From CAYFIW01 sp964343265 (GTDB taxonomy: Bacteria > Chloroflexota > Dehalococcoidia > Lucifugimonadales > UBA826), in NCBI GenBank assembly GCA_964343265.1, contig CAYFIW010000068.1:1-6207 (forward strand): 6,207 nucleotides of DNA, in the 5' to 3' direction. Below are positions 1 to 6,207 of this stretch, piece after piece (within the stretch, counting starts at the first letter, position 1; each line of letters opens with the position of its first letter). The notes under the pieces are model-generated. The model was given only the letters and a program-made list of their open reading frames with translations. It was not told the DNA's origin and searched no databases. Made by a program: the position numbers and the translations under genes.

Positions 1-2036
1 GCATCCAAAGGCACTTTTATAACGTTGCTTTGTCTTTCCAGGACAATTTTTGCGACGGCTGAAAAACCTTCTGTTTGGAGATTGTCAGGGAGGTCATTTA
101 TGGTGACTGAGATCTTGTATCTAACAGTGCCACTGGCTTTGTTAGACATAGGGGATATTGTGTCTAGAATACCGTTCAATTTCTTCTTATCATCGTCTAC
201 GTCAATTAATACCAGTGTTTCCATGCCTAAAGCGATGTTGGAGATTTCAGATTCCCCCACCTCACCCTGGAAAACAATGCTGTCGTAAGGAGCCACCTGC
301 GCTGCTAACTGTCCCTCTATAAAATTAGTTCCTGTACGAAGAGATCCATGATGTTCGGATCTCAGTAAAATGCCATCGACTGGAGAATATATGTGCGGAT
401 TTGAAAAATTGTTGAACGCTTTTTCCTCATCTAACATTTTGCTGGCTAGAGTTGATTCGAGCACTGCTAAGGTGATTGGATCAGGAGTAAGGGATTTATT
501 GTATTCATCAATCGCAAATGATAATTCCGATTCACTCACGCTAAGACTAACCTCAGCGGCGTTAACCTCGAATTGACTCGGACCTTCGAGGATTTCTTCG
601 TAATCTTCAGTCGCGGTTGCAAGCGCGTGCCTTTTGGTTGCAACATCTTTTTGTTGCGCCGCTATACTCGTTCCAAGTTGATCCCGTGCCTGTTGAGTTG
701 ATGAAAGAGCCGATTCATATGATCTATAAGCAATTTCGTAATCACTTTTAAATACGCTGGGTGAATCCTCTAGCGTTCCATTGAATTCATTTAGATTATC
801 TTCTGCTCGTTGCAAAGCATTTTCTGCCCTTCTAATTTGATCTTGTAAGTTTTCTGTATCCTTTTCGCCCTGAGTGATACGATTTCTTAGGTTTTTTCTG
901 GAGTTTGTCAATATTTCCCAAGCATCATTAAGTTCTTTATCCACGCAGAATGCTCCGGGGGAAATACGCTGTGGATCTGGACATTTTCCCACTATGGTGC
1001 CTGGGTAGAAGGTTAGCCATGCCAATACGGTTGCTTCATCCCAGGGGGTATCTGATATGGAAAATGGTTTGTAGTTGCTCACAAATGACCGAGTATCAGT
1101 AAGGCGACTATTCTTATCAAATAGGATCTCTGGGTCTATGCCCCAGTCTTGGTAAATAGTTTTTGGCGATAATGACAATAGTGAAGAATTTTTTACCCCA
1201 AACCACCTTTGCAGATAATCTCCGTAGTTTTTCTCGTTGTCTTCCACAATTTTTTCTAGATCAGCTATTTCGTCGGCAAGTAGGCGGTTACTTAGCTCAT
1301 TCTGTAATATCAGGGAGTAAAGAGAAGAGCTCGCTGATTCGTATTCTAGATTCAAATCAGTAAAATCCTCCACTGAATCGAGAAACAATTTTGCATTTAG
1401 AGCTAACTGGTCAAGCCGGGCTATCTCACTAGGGTAAGGGGATTTTAAATCCTCAAGTAAATTTTGTGAGTCGGATAGTTCTTTTTCTTTCACAAACATG
1501 CTGTAGGCCGCACTGTCTTTGAGTTTTTGCTGGTTTAGCAATTCGGTTAATGCTTTGCGCGCTGAATTTCTTTGTTGCTCCGCTGCAGCCACATTTTGCG
1601 CATTAACTTTTTGAAGACGTTCTTGTTCTACAGTCTTGAAGTCCCTCAGCTTTTCTTCAGCAAGTCTTGTTTCCTCAACGGCTTGCTTATATATCAAATC
1701 CAACTTAGCTATGGTGTTTTCATCTATTTCCGCTATTAATTCCCCTTTTTTTATGTGAACTGGATCGGTGCCGGGGAAACTGACAGATCCAATGGTTCCT
1801 GCAAATTGGAAATGAACATCCCTCGCTTGCCCGTAACTTAAATGACCGCTGCTTGATACGCTACGAACTAGATCGTCGTTTGAAACTACATATAGCTGCT
1901 CATCTTCCTGGAGGACAGAAACAGAGGAGTCGTCACCATTGTTGAAGAAAAAAATGCTTCCGACAGAAACCAATACAATGATTGTTACAAGCAGTAAGGC
2001 TACCCTGTATTTGTTTTTCAGCAGGAACTTTTTCAA
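1..2036 (-). CDS. HlyD/RND-type membrane fusion (periplasmic adaptor) protein, 3' end outside window
   Basis: The frame is open from a TTG at 2036 to the left edge, giving 678 codons with no stop. Residues 1-10 are basic, and about 11-31 form one hydrophobic anchor (VALLLVTIIVLVSVG). Residues 68-105 look like the first lipoyl half-motif, ending KKGELIAEID. About 110-285 and 366-545 are Glu/Gln/Lys/Ala-rich and probably form long coiled-coil arms. The second lipoyl half follows (IYSPVDG, 549-555), then a beta-barrel-like segment (about 575-670) with GEVGESEISNIALGM and a closing VIKVPLD. Known adaptors of this plan link an inner-membrane ABC (MacB-like) or RND pump to an exit duct, and are usually about 350-450 residues. 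This one is much longer because of its arms and a roughly 80-residue insert between them (286-366). The partner transporter is not in the window; by orientation it would lie left of position 1. The family call is firm, the substrate unknown. Confidence 0.85.
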   Translation of the reverse strand, partial: MKKFLLKNKYRVALLLVTIIVLVSVGSIFFFNNGDDSSVSVLQEDEQLYVVSNDDLVRSVSSSGHLSYGQARDVHFQFAGTIGSVSFPGTDPVHIKKGELIAEIDENTIAKLDLIYKQAVEETRLAEEKLRDFKTVEQERLQKVNAQNVAAAEQQRNSARKALTELLNQQKLKDSAAYSMFVKEKELSDSQNLLEDLKSPYPSEIARLDQLALNAKLFLDSVEDFTDLNLEYESASSSLYSLILQNELSNRLLADEIADLEKIVEDNEKNYGDYLQRWFGVKNSSLLSLSPKTIYQDWGIDPEILFDKNSRLTDTRSFVSNYKPFSISDTPWDEATVLAWLTFYPGTIVGKCPDPQRISPGAFCVDKELNDAWEILTNSRKNLRNRITQGEKDTENLQDQIRRAENALQRAEDNLNEFNGTLEDSPSVFKSDYEIAYRSYESALSSTQQARDQLGTSIAAQQKDVATKRHALATATEDYEEILEGPSQFEVNAAEVSLSVSESELSFAIDEYNKSLTPDPITLAVLESTLASKMLDEEKAFNNFSNPHIYSPVDGILLRSEHHGSLRTGTNFIEGQLAAQVAPYDSIVFQGEVGESEISNIALGMETLVLIDVDDDKKKLNGILDTISPMSNKASGTVRYKISVTINDLPDNLQTEGFSAVAKIVLERQSNVIKVPLD

Positions 2037-2047
2037 AGAGCGCTCCT
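2037..2047 (-). promoter_or_regulatory. Shine-Dalgarno site fixing the TTG start of the adaptor gene
   Basis: On the minus strand AGGAG (2047-2043) lies 6 bases before TTG (2036-2034). An in-frame TAG occupies 2048-2046, so the reading frame cannot begin further upstream. Among the first codons the TTG is the only sensibly placed start. This makes a TTG initiation codon very likely. Confidence 0.75.
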
Positions 2048-2111
2048 AGTAATGACCATAAAATTTAGCGGGGCTCTATATTTTATGCCAGAATTGCGAA
2101 TTTATGGAATG

Positions 2112-2154
2112 TTTTAAAGCCCAATTTACGAGATGAGCAGTTTCCAAACTGGGC
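2112..2154 (-). terminator. Possible weak intrinsic terminator after the CoA-transferase gene
   Basis: Read on the minus strand, GCCCAGTTT (2154-2146) can pair with AAATTGGGC (2127-2119). This gives 9 base pairs including one G-U, with an 18-base loop. The stem is followed by only three T, then AAAA. It begins about 10 bases after the TAG of the CoA-transferase gene, where a terminator would sit. The long loop and poor T-tract make it marginal. If real, it would separate the adaptor gene from the gene upstream. Confidence 0.3.
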
Positions 2155-2164
2155 ATGCTCGTGT

Positions 2165-3376
2165 CTAAATGGCATTAATTTCAATCAATCGATCTATCTC
2201 GTTGTCTTCGTACCCCAGGTCGAGGAGAATTTCCTCGTTGTGTTCACCCAGTTTTGGCGCAAACCCGAACTGACTGGGAGTTTCTGAAAACTTCCATGGT
2301 GTTCCATGTATTTTCAATTTCTCTTTGGTGTCAGGATGAATTATTTCATCCACATATCTGTTTTGTACGATATTGGGATCTTCCGATGCTTCAAGCATAG
2401 TATTGACTCGGGTTGCCACCATATCGTTTTCTCTAAGTATGTTTAGCCAGTGGTCTCTTGTGTTTTGAGCAAACAATTGGGCAAGGGTGTCGAGGATAAG
2501 GTTTTTGTTCTCATCTGATTCAAATGCCAAACCTAGATCAGATATACCCTTACTCTCCATCTCTGGTAGAAAACCTAAACTCTCAAGAGCAAGAAGCCAG
2601 TGCCTGGAATCCAGTTGCATGGCGAGAGGTTTCCCTTCTGAATCATTGAAACAGGCAGCTATTCCAGCCCTTTCTCTGCTTCCATTAATCCTTGCCCCAG
2701 TAATGGGTGGTTGTTGTTTCCACATGGCAGTTGTCATCGTCCATCCCATCAACCTGAAGGCGCTTCCAACTAATGAGGTTTCAACTTTTTGACCTTTGCC
2801 GGTGCTCCTAGCGTGTATAAGAGCTGCCAATACTCCACCAAAAGTTAATATGCCGCATGTTTCATCGGCGACGGATGCAACTCCTGTTCGCCTTGGTTGC
2901 CCTGGTATTGAAAATGCTTCGGTTACTCCACCGATAGCCTGTCCGACAGCATCCGTCCCGGGTAATGCAGAGTCAGGTCCGTCAGGCCCATATCCAGAGA
3001 CTGACGCATAAACGAGGGCGGGATTGATTTTTATTAGGTCCTCGTAACCAAATCCATATCTTTCTGCTGCTCCGGGCCTGAAATTTTGCCCAAATATGTC
3101 TGCTTTCTTGACTAACTTGTGCAAGATTTCCTTTGCCTCTGGCAATTTGAGGTTTAATGTCAAACTTTTTACACCTCGATTATTAGTTTCAAAAAAAGAG
3201 CTCAATTCTCCTTTCATCTCACCCGCTCTTCTCGAGTTGTCACCAGTGCCGGGCACTTCTATTTTTATGACTTCGGCACCTAGATCAGCCATGAGCATAT
3301 AAGGCACCGTTCCAGCCTGTGCCGTTGAACAAGTAACTACTTTGACTCCAGATAGAGCCCCGTTGTTGTTTGACAT
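2165..3376 (-). CDS. CaiB/BaiF (family III) CoA-transferase
   Basis: This is a complete protein of 403 residues, the usual length for family III CoA-transferases. These cytoplasmic enzymes move CoA between organic acids through an enzyme-bound anhydride on an aspartate. The N-terminal Rossmann-like start is clear: LSGVKVV, then ADLGAEVIKIEVPGTGD (30-46). Further marks are NNRGVKSLTLNL (65-76), ADIFGQNFRPGAAERYGFGY (92-111) and SGYGPDGP (127-134). Asp171 in VADETCG matches the family's catalytic aspartate (Asp169 of formyl-CoA transferase, from memory). It is followed by ALIHARSTGKGQKVETSL (185-202). The C-terminal lobe ends in GEHNEEILLDLGY, also typical. The ATG at 3376 follows a purine-rich GGAGAGGGAGAG, and the stop is TAG. 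The family is very broad (formyl-, carnitine-, succinyl-CoA types and others), so the acid substrate cannot be read from sequence. It is transcribed away from the PAL-like gene. Confidence 0.93.
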   Translation of the reverse strand: MSNNNGALSGVKVVTCSTAQAGTVPYMLMADLGAEVIKIEVPGTGDNSRRAGEMKGELSSFFETNNRGVKSLTLNLKLPEAKEILHKLVKKADIFGQNFRPGAAERYGFGYEDLIKINPALVYASVSGYGPDGPDSALPGTDAVGQAIGGVTEAFSIPGQPRRTGVASVADETCGILTFGGVLAALIHARSTGKGQKVETSLVGSAFRLMGWTMTTAMWKQQPPITGARINGSRERAGIAACFNDSEGKPLAMQLDSRHWLLALESLGFLPEMESKGISDLGLAFESDENKNLILDTLAQLFAQNTRDHWLNILRENDMVATRVNTMLEASEDPNIVQNRYVDEIIHPDTKEKLKIHGTPWKFSETPSQFGFAPKLGEHNEEILLDLGYEDNEIDRLIEINAI

Positions 3377-3525
3377 ATATGTTTCTCTCCCTCTCCGATG
3401 TATAAGTCACGAATTTATATTGTTGTCTGTGCCATATTCTAACTTTTTTAAAAATGGTAATTCCACGAGTGATATTTTTATTTCTACGTGTACAATGCTC
3501 GGAGGTTTGATTTGGAGGTTGACCC
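3377..3525. promoter_or_regulatory. Divergent intergenic region with candidate promoters for both flanking genes
   Basis: These 149 AT-rich bases separate two head-to-head genes, so they must hold both promoters unless transcription enters from outside. For the plus-strand gene the best -10 is TACAAT (3491-3496), about 30 bases before the ATG, with no convincing -35. For the minus-strand gene a TATAAA-like -10 lies near 3415-3420 with only a weak TTAGAA -35. I see no clear operator palindrome. The assignment of promoters is tentative. Confidence 0.4.
3501..3520 (+). promoter_or_regulatory. Duplicated Shine-Dalgarno sequence before the PAL-like gene
   Basis: GGAGGTTT (3501-3508) is repeated as GGAGGTT (3514-3520). 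The second copy is 7 bases from the ATG at 3526 and is the functional-looking site. The first copy has no in-frame start suitably placed behind it, so it is spare or a standby site. The strong second site supports the ATG chosen. Confidence 0.6.
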
Positions 3526-4527
3526 ATGACGGTTTTTGGAAACGATCAGTATAAATTTCAAGTAGTGGAAGGGTTCTTTAAAAGACCACGAGGTTGGCCT
3601 TTTGTGGAGGTGGCGGATGTTGCCGTTGATCAAGACGATAATGTCTACGTTTTTAATCGTGGCCCTTATGCCGCAGTGATGATTTTTAATAAGGATGGGG
3701 ATTTTCTCGATGCTTGGGGAAGGATAGGTGGAAGAGCTGAAATCGGGTTTGATTTTCAAGTTCCACATGGAATCAGTGTAGGTCCTGATGGGTCCATTTA
3801 CACTAGTGACACCGGTGATCATACCGTACGCCGATGGTCCAATGAGGGTAAATTGTTACTAACCATCGGCGACCCAATGAAAAGTGCTCCTGAGCAAAGT
3901 GGACAACCATTCAATCGACCTACCCACCTAACGGTAGCTTCCAACGGTGATTTCTATGCCTCTGACGGCTATGGTAACTCGCACGTCCATTGTTTTGATC
4001 CATACGGTACATTGAGGTTCTCTTGGGGAGGTCATGGGAAGGAAGAGGGACAGTTTGACACCATACATAGCGTATATGTTGACACCGAGGATGATGACAA
4101 AATATACGCCACTGACAGATACAACAATAGAGTCCAGGTGTTTTCCAAGTCAGGTGACTTCCTTGATCAATGGACTGACTTGCATCTTCCTAATGATGTA
4201 AGGAAAGGCCCCGATGGAAATTTTTATGTCGCAGAGCTTGATCATAGGGTGAGTATTTTGGATTCTTCTGGAAAACTCTTAGCGAGGTGGGGTGGGGATG
4301 AAGTGCAAACAGACGATAGTGAAACGGGTGGTGGTTTACCGGATTCTCCCAGTAGAAATCCAATGATTGTGGGAAAGGTAAAACATGAACCCGGTGCCGG
4401 TTTGTTTGGGGCTCCTCACGGGATTGCCGTTGATTCAGCAGGATCTTTTTATGTGGCAGAGGTGTCTGAAACGTTCCTTGGTTTCGACCGCGGCGATAGA
4501 GGGGTACAGAAATTCGTCCGTTTATAG
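3526..4527 (+). CDS. NHL-repeat six-bladed beta-propeller, peptidyl-alpha-hydroxyglycine lyase (PAL)-like
   Basis: This is a complete protein of 333 residues built from six NHL-type repeats: about 29-65, 79-115, 131-168, 179-216, 220-256 and 296-331. The repeats carry the pattern hydrophobic-xVD.dGn.YV..... The closest known fold is the PAL domain of peptidylglycine alpha-amidating enzymes, which splits alpha-hydroxyglycine peptides using a zinc ion. Aligned from memory with rat PAL, the zinc histidines fall at His81 (PHG), His181 (IHS) and His298 (PHG). Tyr149 sits in SDGYGNS, Arg198 in TDRYNNR and Arg45 in NRG. The methionine before the third zinc histidine is alanine here (Ala296). No signal peptide or membrane segment is visible, so it appears cytoplasmic. 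Many bacterial proteins carry the PAL-like label without proven lyase activity, so the fold is secure and the reaction is not. It is probably co-transcribed with the Yip1-like gene 38 bases downstream. Confidence 0.85.
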   Translation: MTVFGNDQYKFQVVEGFFKRPRGWPFVEVADVAVDQDDNVYVFNRGPYAAVMIFNKDGDFLDAWGRIGGRAEIGFDFQVPHGISVGPDGSIYTSDTGDHTVRRWSNEGKLLLTIGDPMKSAPEQSGQPFNRPTHLTVASNGDFYASDGYGNSHVHCFDPYGTLRFSWGGHGKEEGQFDTIHSVYVDTEDDDKIYATDRYNNRVQVFSKSGDFLDQWTDLHLPNDVRKGPDGNFYVAELDHRVSILDSSGKLLARWGGDEVQTDDSETGGGLPDSPSRNPMIVGKVKHEPGAGLFGAPHGIAVDSAGSFYVAEVSETFLGFDRGDRGVQKFVRL

Positions 4528-4554
4528 ATTTTCAAAAAATATGAGAGATACATT

Positions 4555-4565
4555 GAGGTGGAAAA
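4555..4565 (+). promoter_or_regulatory. Shine-Dalgarno site fixing the TTG start of the Yip1-like gene
   Basis: GAGGTGG (4555-4561) lies just before TTG at 4566. An in-frame TGA at 4554-4556 rules out any earlier start. The next candidate codons would cut into a conserved-looking amphipathic N-terminus. A TTG start is therefore well supported. Confidence 0.7.
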
Positions 4566-5075
4566 TTGTTAGATAAGTTAATACGTGCGGCTTCGCTAGA
4601 CAGTCACCTTTACGAGGAAGTCGAGGCTGACTCAACGGCATTACTACCAGCTATGTTAATTGTGGTGGTTGTAGCAATTTCAAAAGGGATAGCGACTCTT
4701 GCTTCCTCAGGTGACGTTTTAGTTTTAGTGATAGGGATAATTTTTGCTCTTTTATCATGGGCGGTTTGGGCTTTCATAACTTATTTTGTGGGAACGAAGA
4801 TACTTCCTTCTGAATTTACCCATTCTTCTTGGGGAGAGTTGGCAAGGGTAACGGGATTCGCACAAACTCCGGGATTATTGTTTTTTTTAGTTTTGATTCC
4901 CTTTGTCGGGATATATTTGGGTCTTGTTATTGCTCTTTGGCAATTGGTGGCCATGGTGATAGGAATTAGACAGGCTCTGGATTACACCTCGACACTTAGG
5001 GCTATAGGTGTGGTCTTGATAGGATTTATTCCGGTTATGGTGTTAAATGCCTTGTTGATCGGACTGGCAGCATAA
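4566..5075 (+). CDS. Yip1-domain-like integral membrane protein
   Basis: The product is 169 residues from a TTG start. A short amphipathic, acidic N-terminus (1-24: LIRAASLDSHLYEEVEADST) precedes about five hydrophobic segments, near 26-46, 50-77, 96-113, 114-135 and 146-167. The stretch GFAQTPGLL (97-105), IPFVGIYLGLVIALWQLVAM (111-130) and IRQALDYTSTLRAI (134-147) matches the pattern I know from bacterial Yip1-family (PF04893) proteins. That pattern is a membrane segment with a Pro-Gly, then W-x-L-x-x-x-x-x-G-l-r. The cellular role of bacterial members is unknown, so none is assigned. It lies 38 bases after the PAL-like gene with no terminator between, which suggests an operon. It converges on the DHA2 permease gene with a gap of 16 bases. 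Confidence 0.75.
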   Translation: MLDKLIRAASLDSHLYEEVEADSTALLPAMLIVVVVAISKGIATLASSGDVLVLVIGIIFALLSWAVWAFITYFVGTKILPSEFTHSSWGELARVTGFAQTPGLLFFLVLIPFVGIYLGLVIALWQLVAMVIGIRQALDYTSTLRAIGVVLIGFIPVMVLNALLIGLAA

Positions 5076-5091
5076 ATTTCAGTACTTAACT

Positions 5092-6207
5092 CTAGGTCGT
5101 TACACCTTTTTTAAGGGTAAGGTAGAGGGCTGAGGCGATTAATGAGAGTTGAGCAAGGAAAGAGAGACGAAGTCCAGTCGAGAAAGCATTTTTAACCCCA
5201 TTAATATCAGTGACGTTTTCAACCACATCCAGACTTGGGGCATAGCCCATATTACCCATAATTCCGGTGACAATAGCGGTGGTTACGGATACCCCTATTA
5301 TGTTTGATGAGTTGCGGATTAAGTTAAGGAACGCGGTTGCTATGCCATATCTCTCGGCTGCAATAACACTTAAAACAGAGGCTGAATTTGGGGAATAGAA
5401 TAGACCCATACCTAGACCTATGCAGCCAAGAAAAGGTATTAGTGAGATTAAAACAGTTTGGGGATTAGCAAAACTTAGTCCGATTAATGCAACGACCAGA
5501 GTGATAAGCCCAATCATCTCTATTTTTCTCCATCCTAATTTGTCGGAAAAATACCCTGCTAGTGGGCCAGAAAGAGCAAAGAAACCAGCCATTGGTGTGA
5601 TGATCAGACCAGACTTACCAGGGCTATAATCAAGAACACCTTGAAGAAAAAATGGCATTATGAAAAACACTGATGTGCCCGTAAAAAAGGCCAAGAAACT
5701 CGCCGTACAGCCAAAAGTAAATATTTTGTGTTTATAGAAATCGGTCGGAATTAAGGGGGATTCTGAGTTTCTCTGCTGAAATATAAACGTGATACTCAAA
5801 ACTAGCGATATCACTATGCTTATCATAATGAACGGTGAAAACCAGCCTAACCTTGGTCCATTAGTGATCGTTAGCATAGTCACTAAAAGTGCTAAACAAA
5901 GGATAATAGACCCTTTCCAGTCGAATTTATTTAATTTGTTGCCTGGATTTTCTTTGCTTGGTTTTATATCAGGTAACACATAAAGGGAAAACAAGGCGGC
6001 TATCAGGAGTAGGGGGGACGGATATATCAGAAGTAGGCGCCAACTAAATTGTTCCACTATTAAGCCACCTAGGATAGGACCAACAACACTGGATACTCCT
6101 ACGATAGTCATAAATGTACCTATGACTAATCCCCTCTTTTCTTTAGAAAATGTGGTTATCATGATTGCTAGAGCATTTGATTGCACCATAGCTCCCCCTA
6201 CTCCCTG
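5092..6207 (-). CDS. DHA2-family (EmrB/QacA-type) major facilitator drug exporter, 5' end outside window
   Basis: The frame is open to the right edge. The 371 visible residues begin QGVGGAMVQSNALAI, which matches the interior DHA2 sequence QGxGxAxxxPxxxA. The Met codon at 6189 is therefore internal, and roughly 100 N-terminal residues (the first few helices) lie beyond the window. Counting from the edge, KEKRG is at 22-26, the antiporter motif C (GPILGG) at 43-48, and FSWR at 54-57. About ten further hydrophobic segments follow, consistent with a 14-helix DHA2 protein. Later marks are a GYFSDKLGWRK loop, GLGMGLFYSPNSASVL and GIATAFLNLIRNSSNIIGVS, all typical of the C-terminal half. Known members export drugs, dyes or lipids against protons; the substrate here cannot be told. 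The stop is TAG, and the gene converges on the Yip1-like gene. Confidence 0.9.
   Translation of the reverse strand, partial: QGVGGAMVQSNALAIMITTFSKEKRGLVIGTFMTIVGVSSVVGPILGGLIVEQFSWRLLLIYPSPLLLIAALFSLYVLPDIKPSKENPGNKLNKFDWKGSIILCLALLVTMLTITNGPRLGWFSPFIMISIVISLVLSITFIFQQRNSESPLIPTDFYKHKIFTFGCTASFLAFFTGTSVFFIMPFFLQGVLDYSPGKSGLIITPMAGFFALSGPLAGYFSDKLGWRKIEMIGLITLVVALIGLSFANPQTVLISLIPFLGCIGLGMGLFYSPNSASVLSVIAAERYGIATAFLNLIRNSSNIIGVSVTTAIVTGIMGNMGYAPSLDVVENVTDINGVKNAFSTGLRLSFLAQLSLIASALYLTLKKGVTT

Noticed and set aside
25..1363. Several short plus-strand open frames across the left third (25-288, 370-576, 1163-1363)
   Set aside because: They lie antisense inside the adaptor gene, which is open for 678 codons with clear lipoyl, coiled-coil and barrel segments. 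None has a good ribosome site or a recognisable protein sequence.
2487..3302. Plus-strand open frames within 2487-3302
   Set aside because: They are antisense shadows of the CoA-transferase, whose family motifs run through the whole stretch.
3285..3822. Minus-strand frames at 3285-3527 and 3484-3822
   Set aside because: They overlap the start of the CoA-transferase, the divergent promoter region and the PAL-like gene, and show no family features.
4541..4576. Short plus-strand frame from an ATG at 4541 to a TAA at 4576, across the Yip1-like start
   Set aside because: It has 11 codons, no ribosome site of its own, and is the tail of a frame shadowing the PAL-like gene.
5094..5112. Small hairpin AGGT/ACCT followed by six T, downstream of the Yip1-like gene
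   Set aside because: The stem has only four base pairs and lies within the end of the permease gene, where the T-run encodes Lys-Lys. It is too weak to call a terminator.
6187..6189. ATG at 6189 as the start of the DHA2 permease
   Set aside because: The six codons upstream to the window edge are open and read QGVGGA, a conserved interior DHA2 motif, so the true start is outside the window.
1..6207. Mobile element, CRISPR array, tRNA/rRNA or phage cargo
   Set aside because: I saw no transposase-like frame, no regularly spaced repeats, no tRNA-like cloverleaf and no terminal inverted repeats. The gaps between genes are short and accounted for.

Overview
The window looks like ordinary chromosomal DNA from a free-living, AT-leaning bacterium. 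It carries five protein-coding genes, two of them cut by the window edges. I see no RNA gene, insertion sequence, CRISPR array or phage gene. A family III CoA-transferase, a PAL-like NHL propeller, a Yip1-type membrane protein, a DHA2 drug-efflux permease and a long HlyD-type adaptor, with frequent TTG starts behind strong Shine-Dalgarno sites, would fit a marine Chloroflexota (SAR202-like) genome. That placement is an inference from gene content only; nothing here is a phylogenetic marker.

Layout, left to right. Positions 1-2036 on the minus strand hold a long HlyD/RND-type membrane fusion (adaptor) protein whose 3' end lies beyond the left edge. A 128-base gap at 2037-2164 holds its ribosome binding site and a possible terminator for the gene upstream. 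Positions 2165-3376 on the minus strand encode a complete CaiB/BaiF (family III) CoA-transferase. A 149-base divergent intergenic region follows. Then two plus-strand genes 38 bases apart encode a six-bladed NHL propeller resembling peptidyl-alpha-hydroxyglycine lyase (3526-4527) and a small Yip1-like membrane protein (4566-5075). A DHA2 major facilitator permease on the minus strand (5092 to beyond the right edge) converges on the Yip1 gene with a 16-base gap.

Functional reading. The CoA-transferase and the PAL-like gene are head to head and may share control, but the sequence names no common pathway. The adaptor needs an inner-membrane transporter (MacB-like ABC or RND), which would be expected left of position 1. 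The DHA2 permease is a proton-driven exporter and need not be linked to the adaptor. The two most unusual points are the large cysteine-containing insert at the hairpin tip of the adaptor, and the nearly complete PAL active-site constellation in a propeller with no visible export signal. I found no convincing sign of a new multi-gene system.
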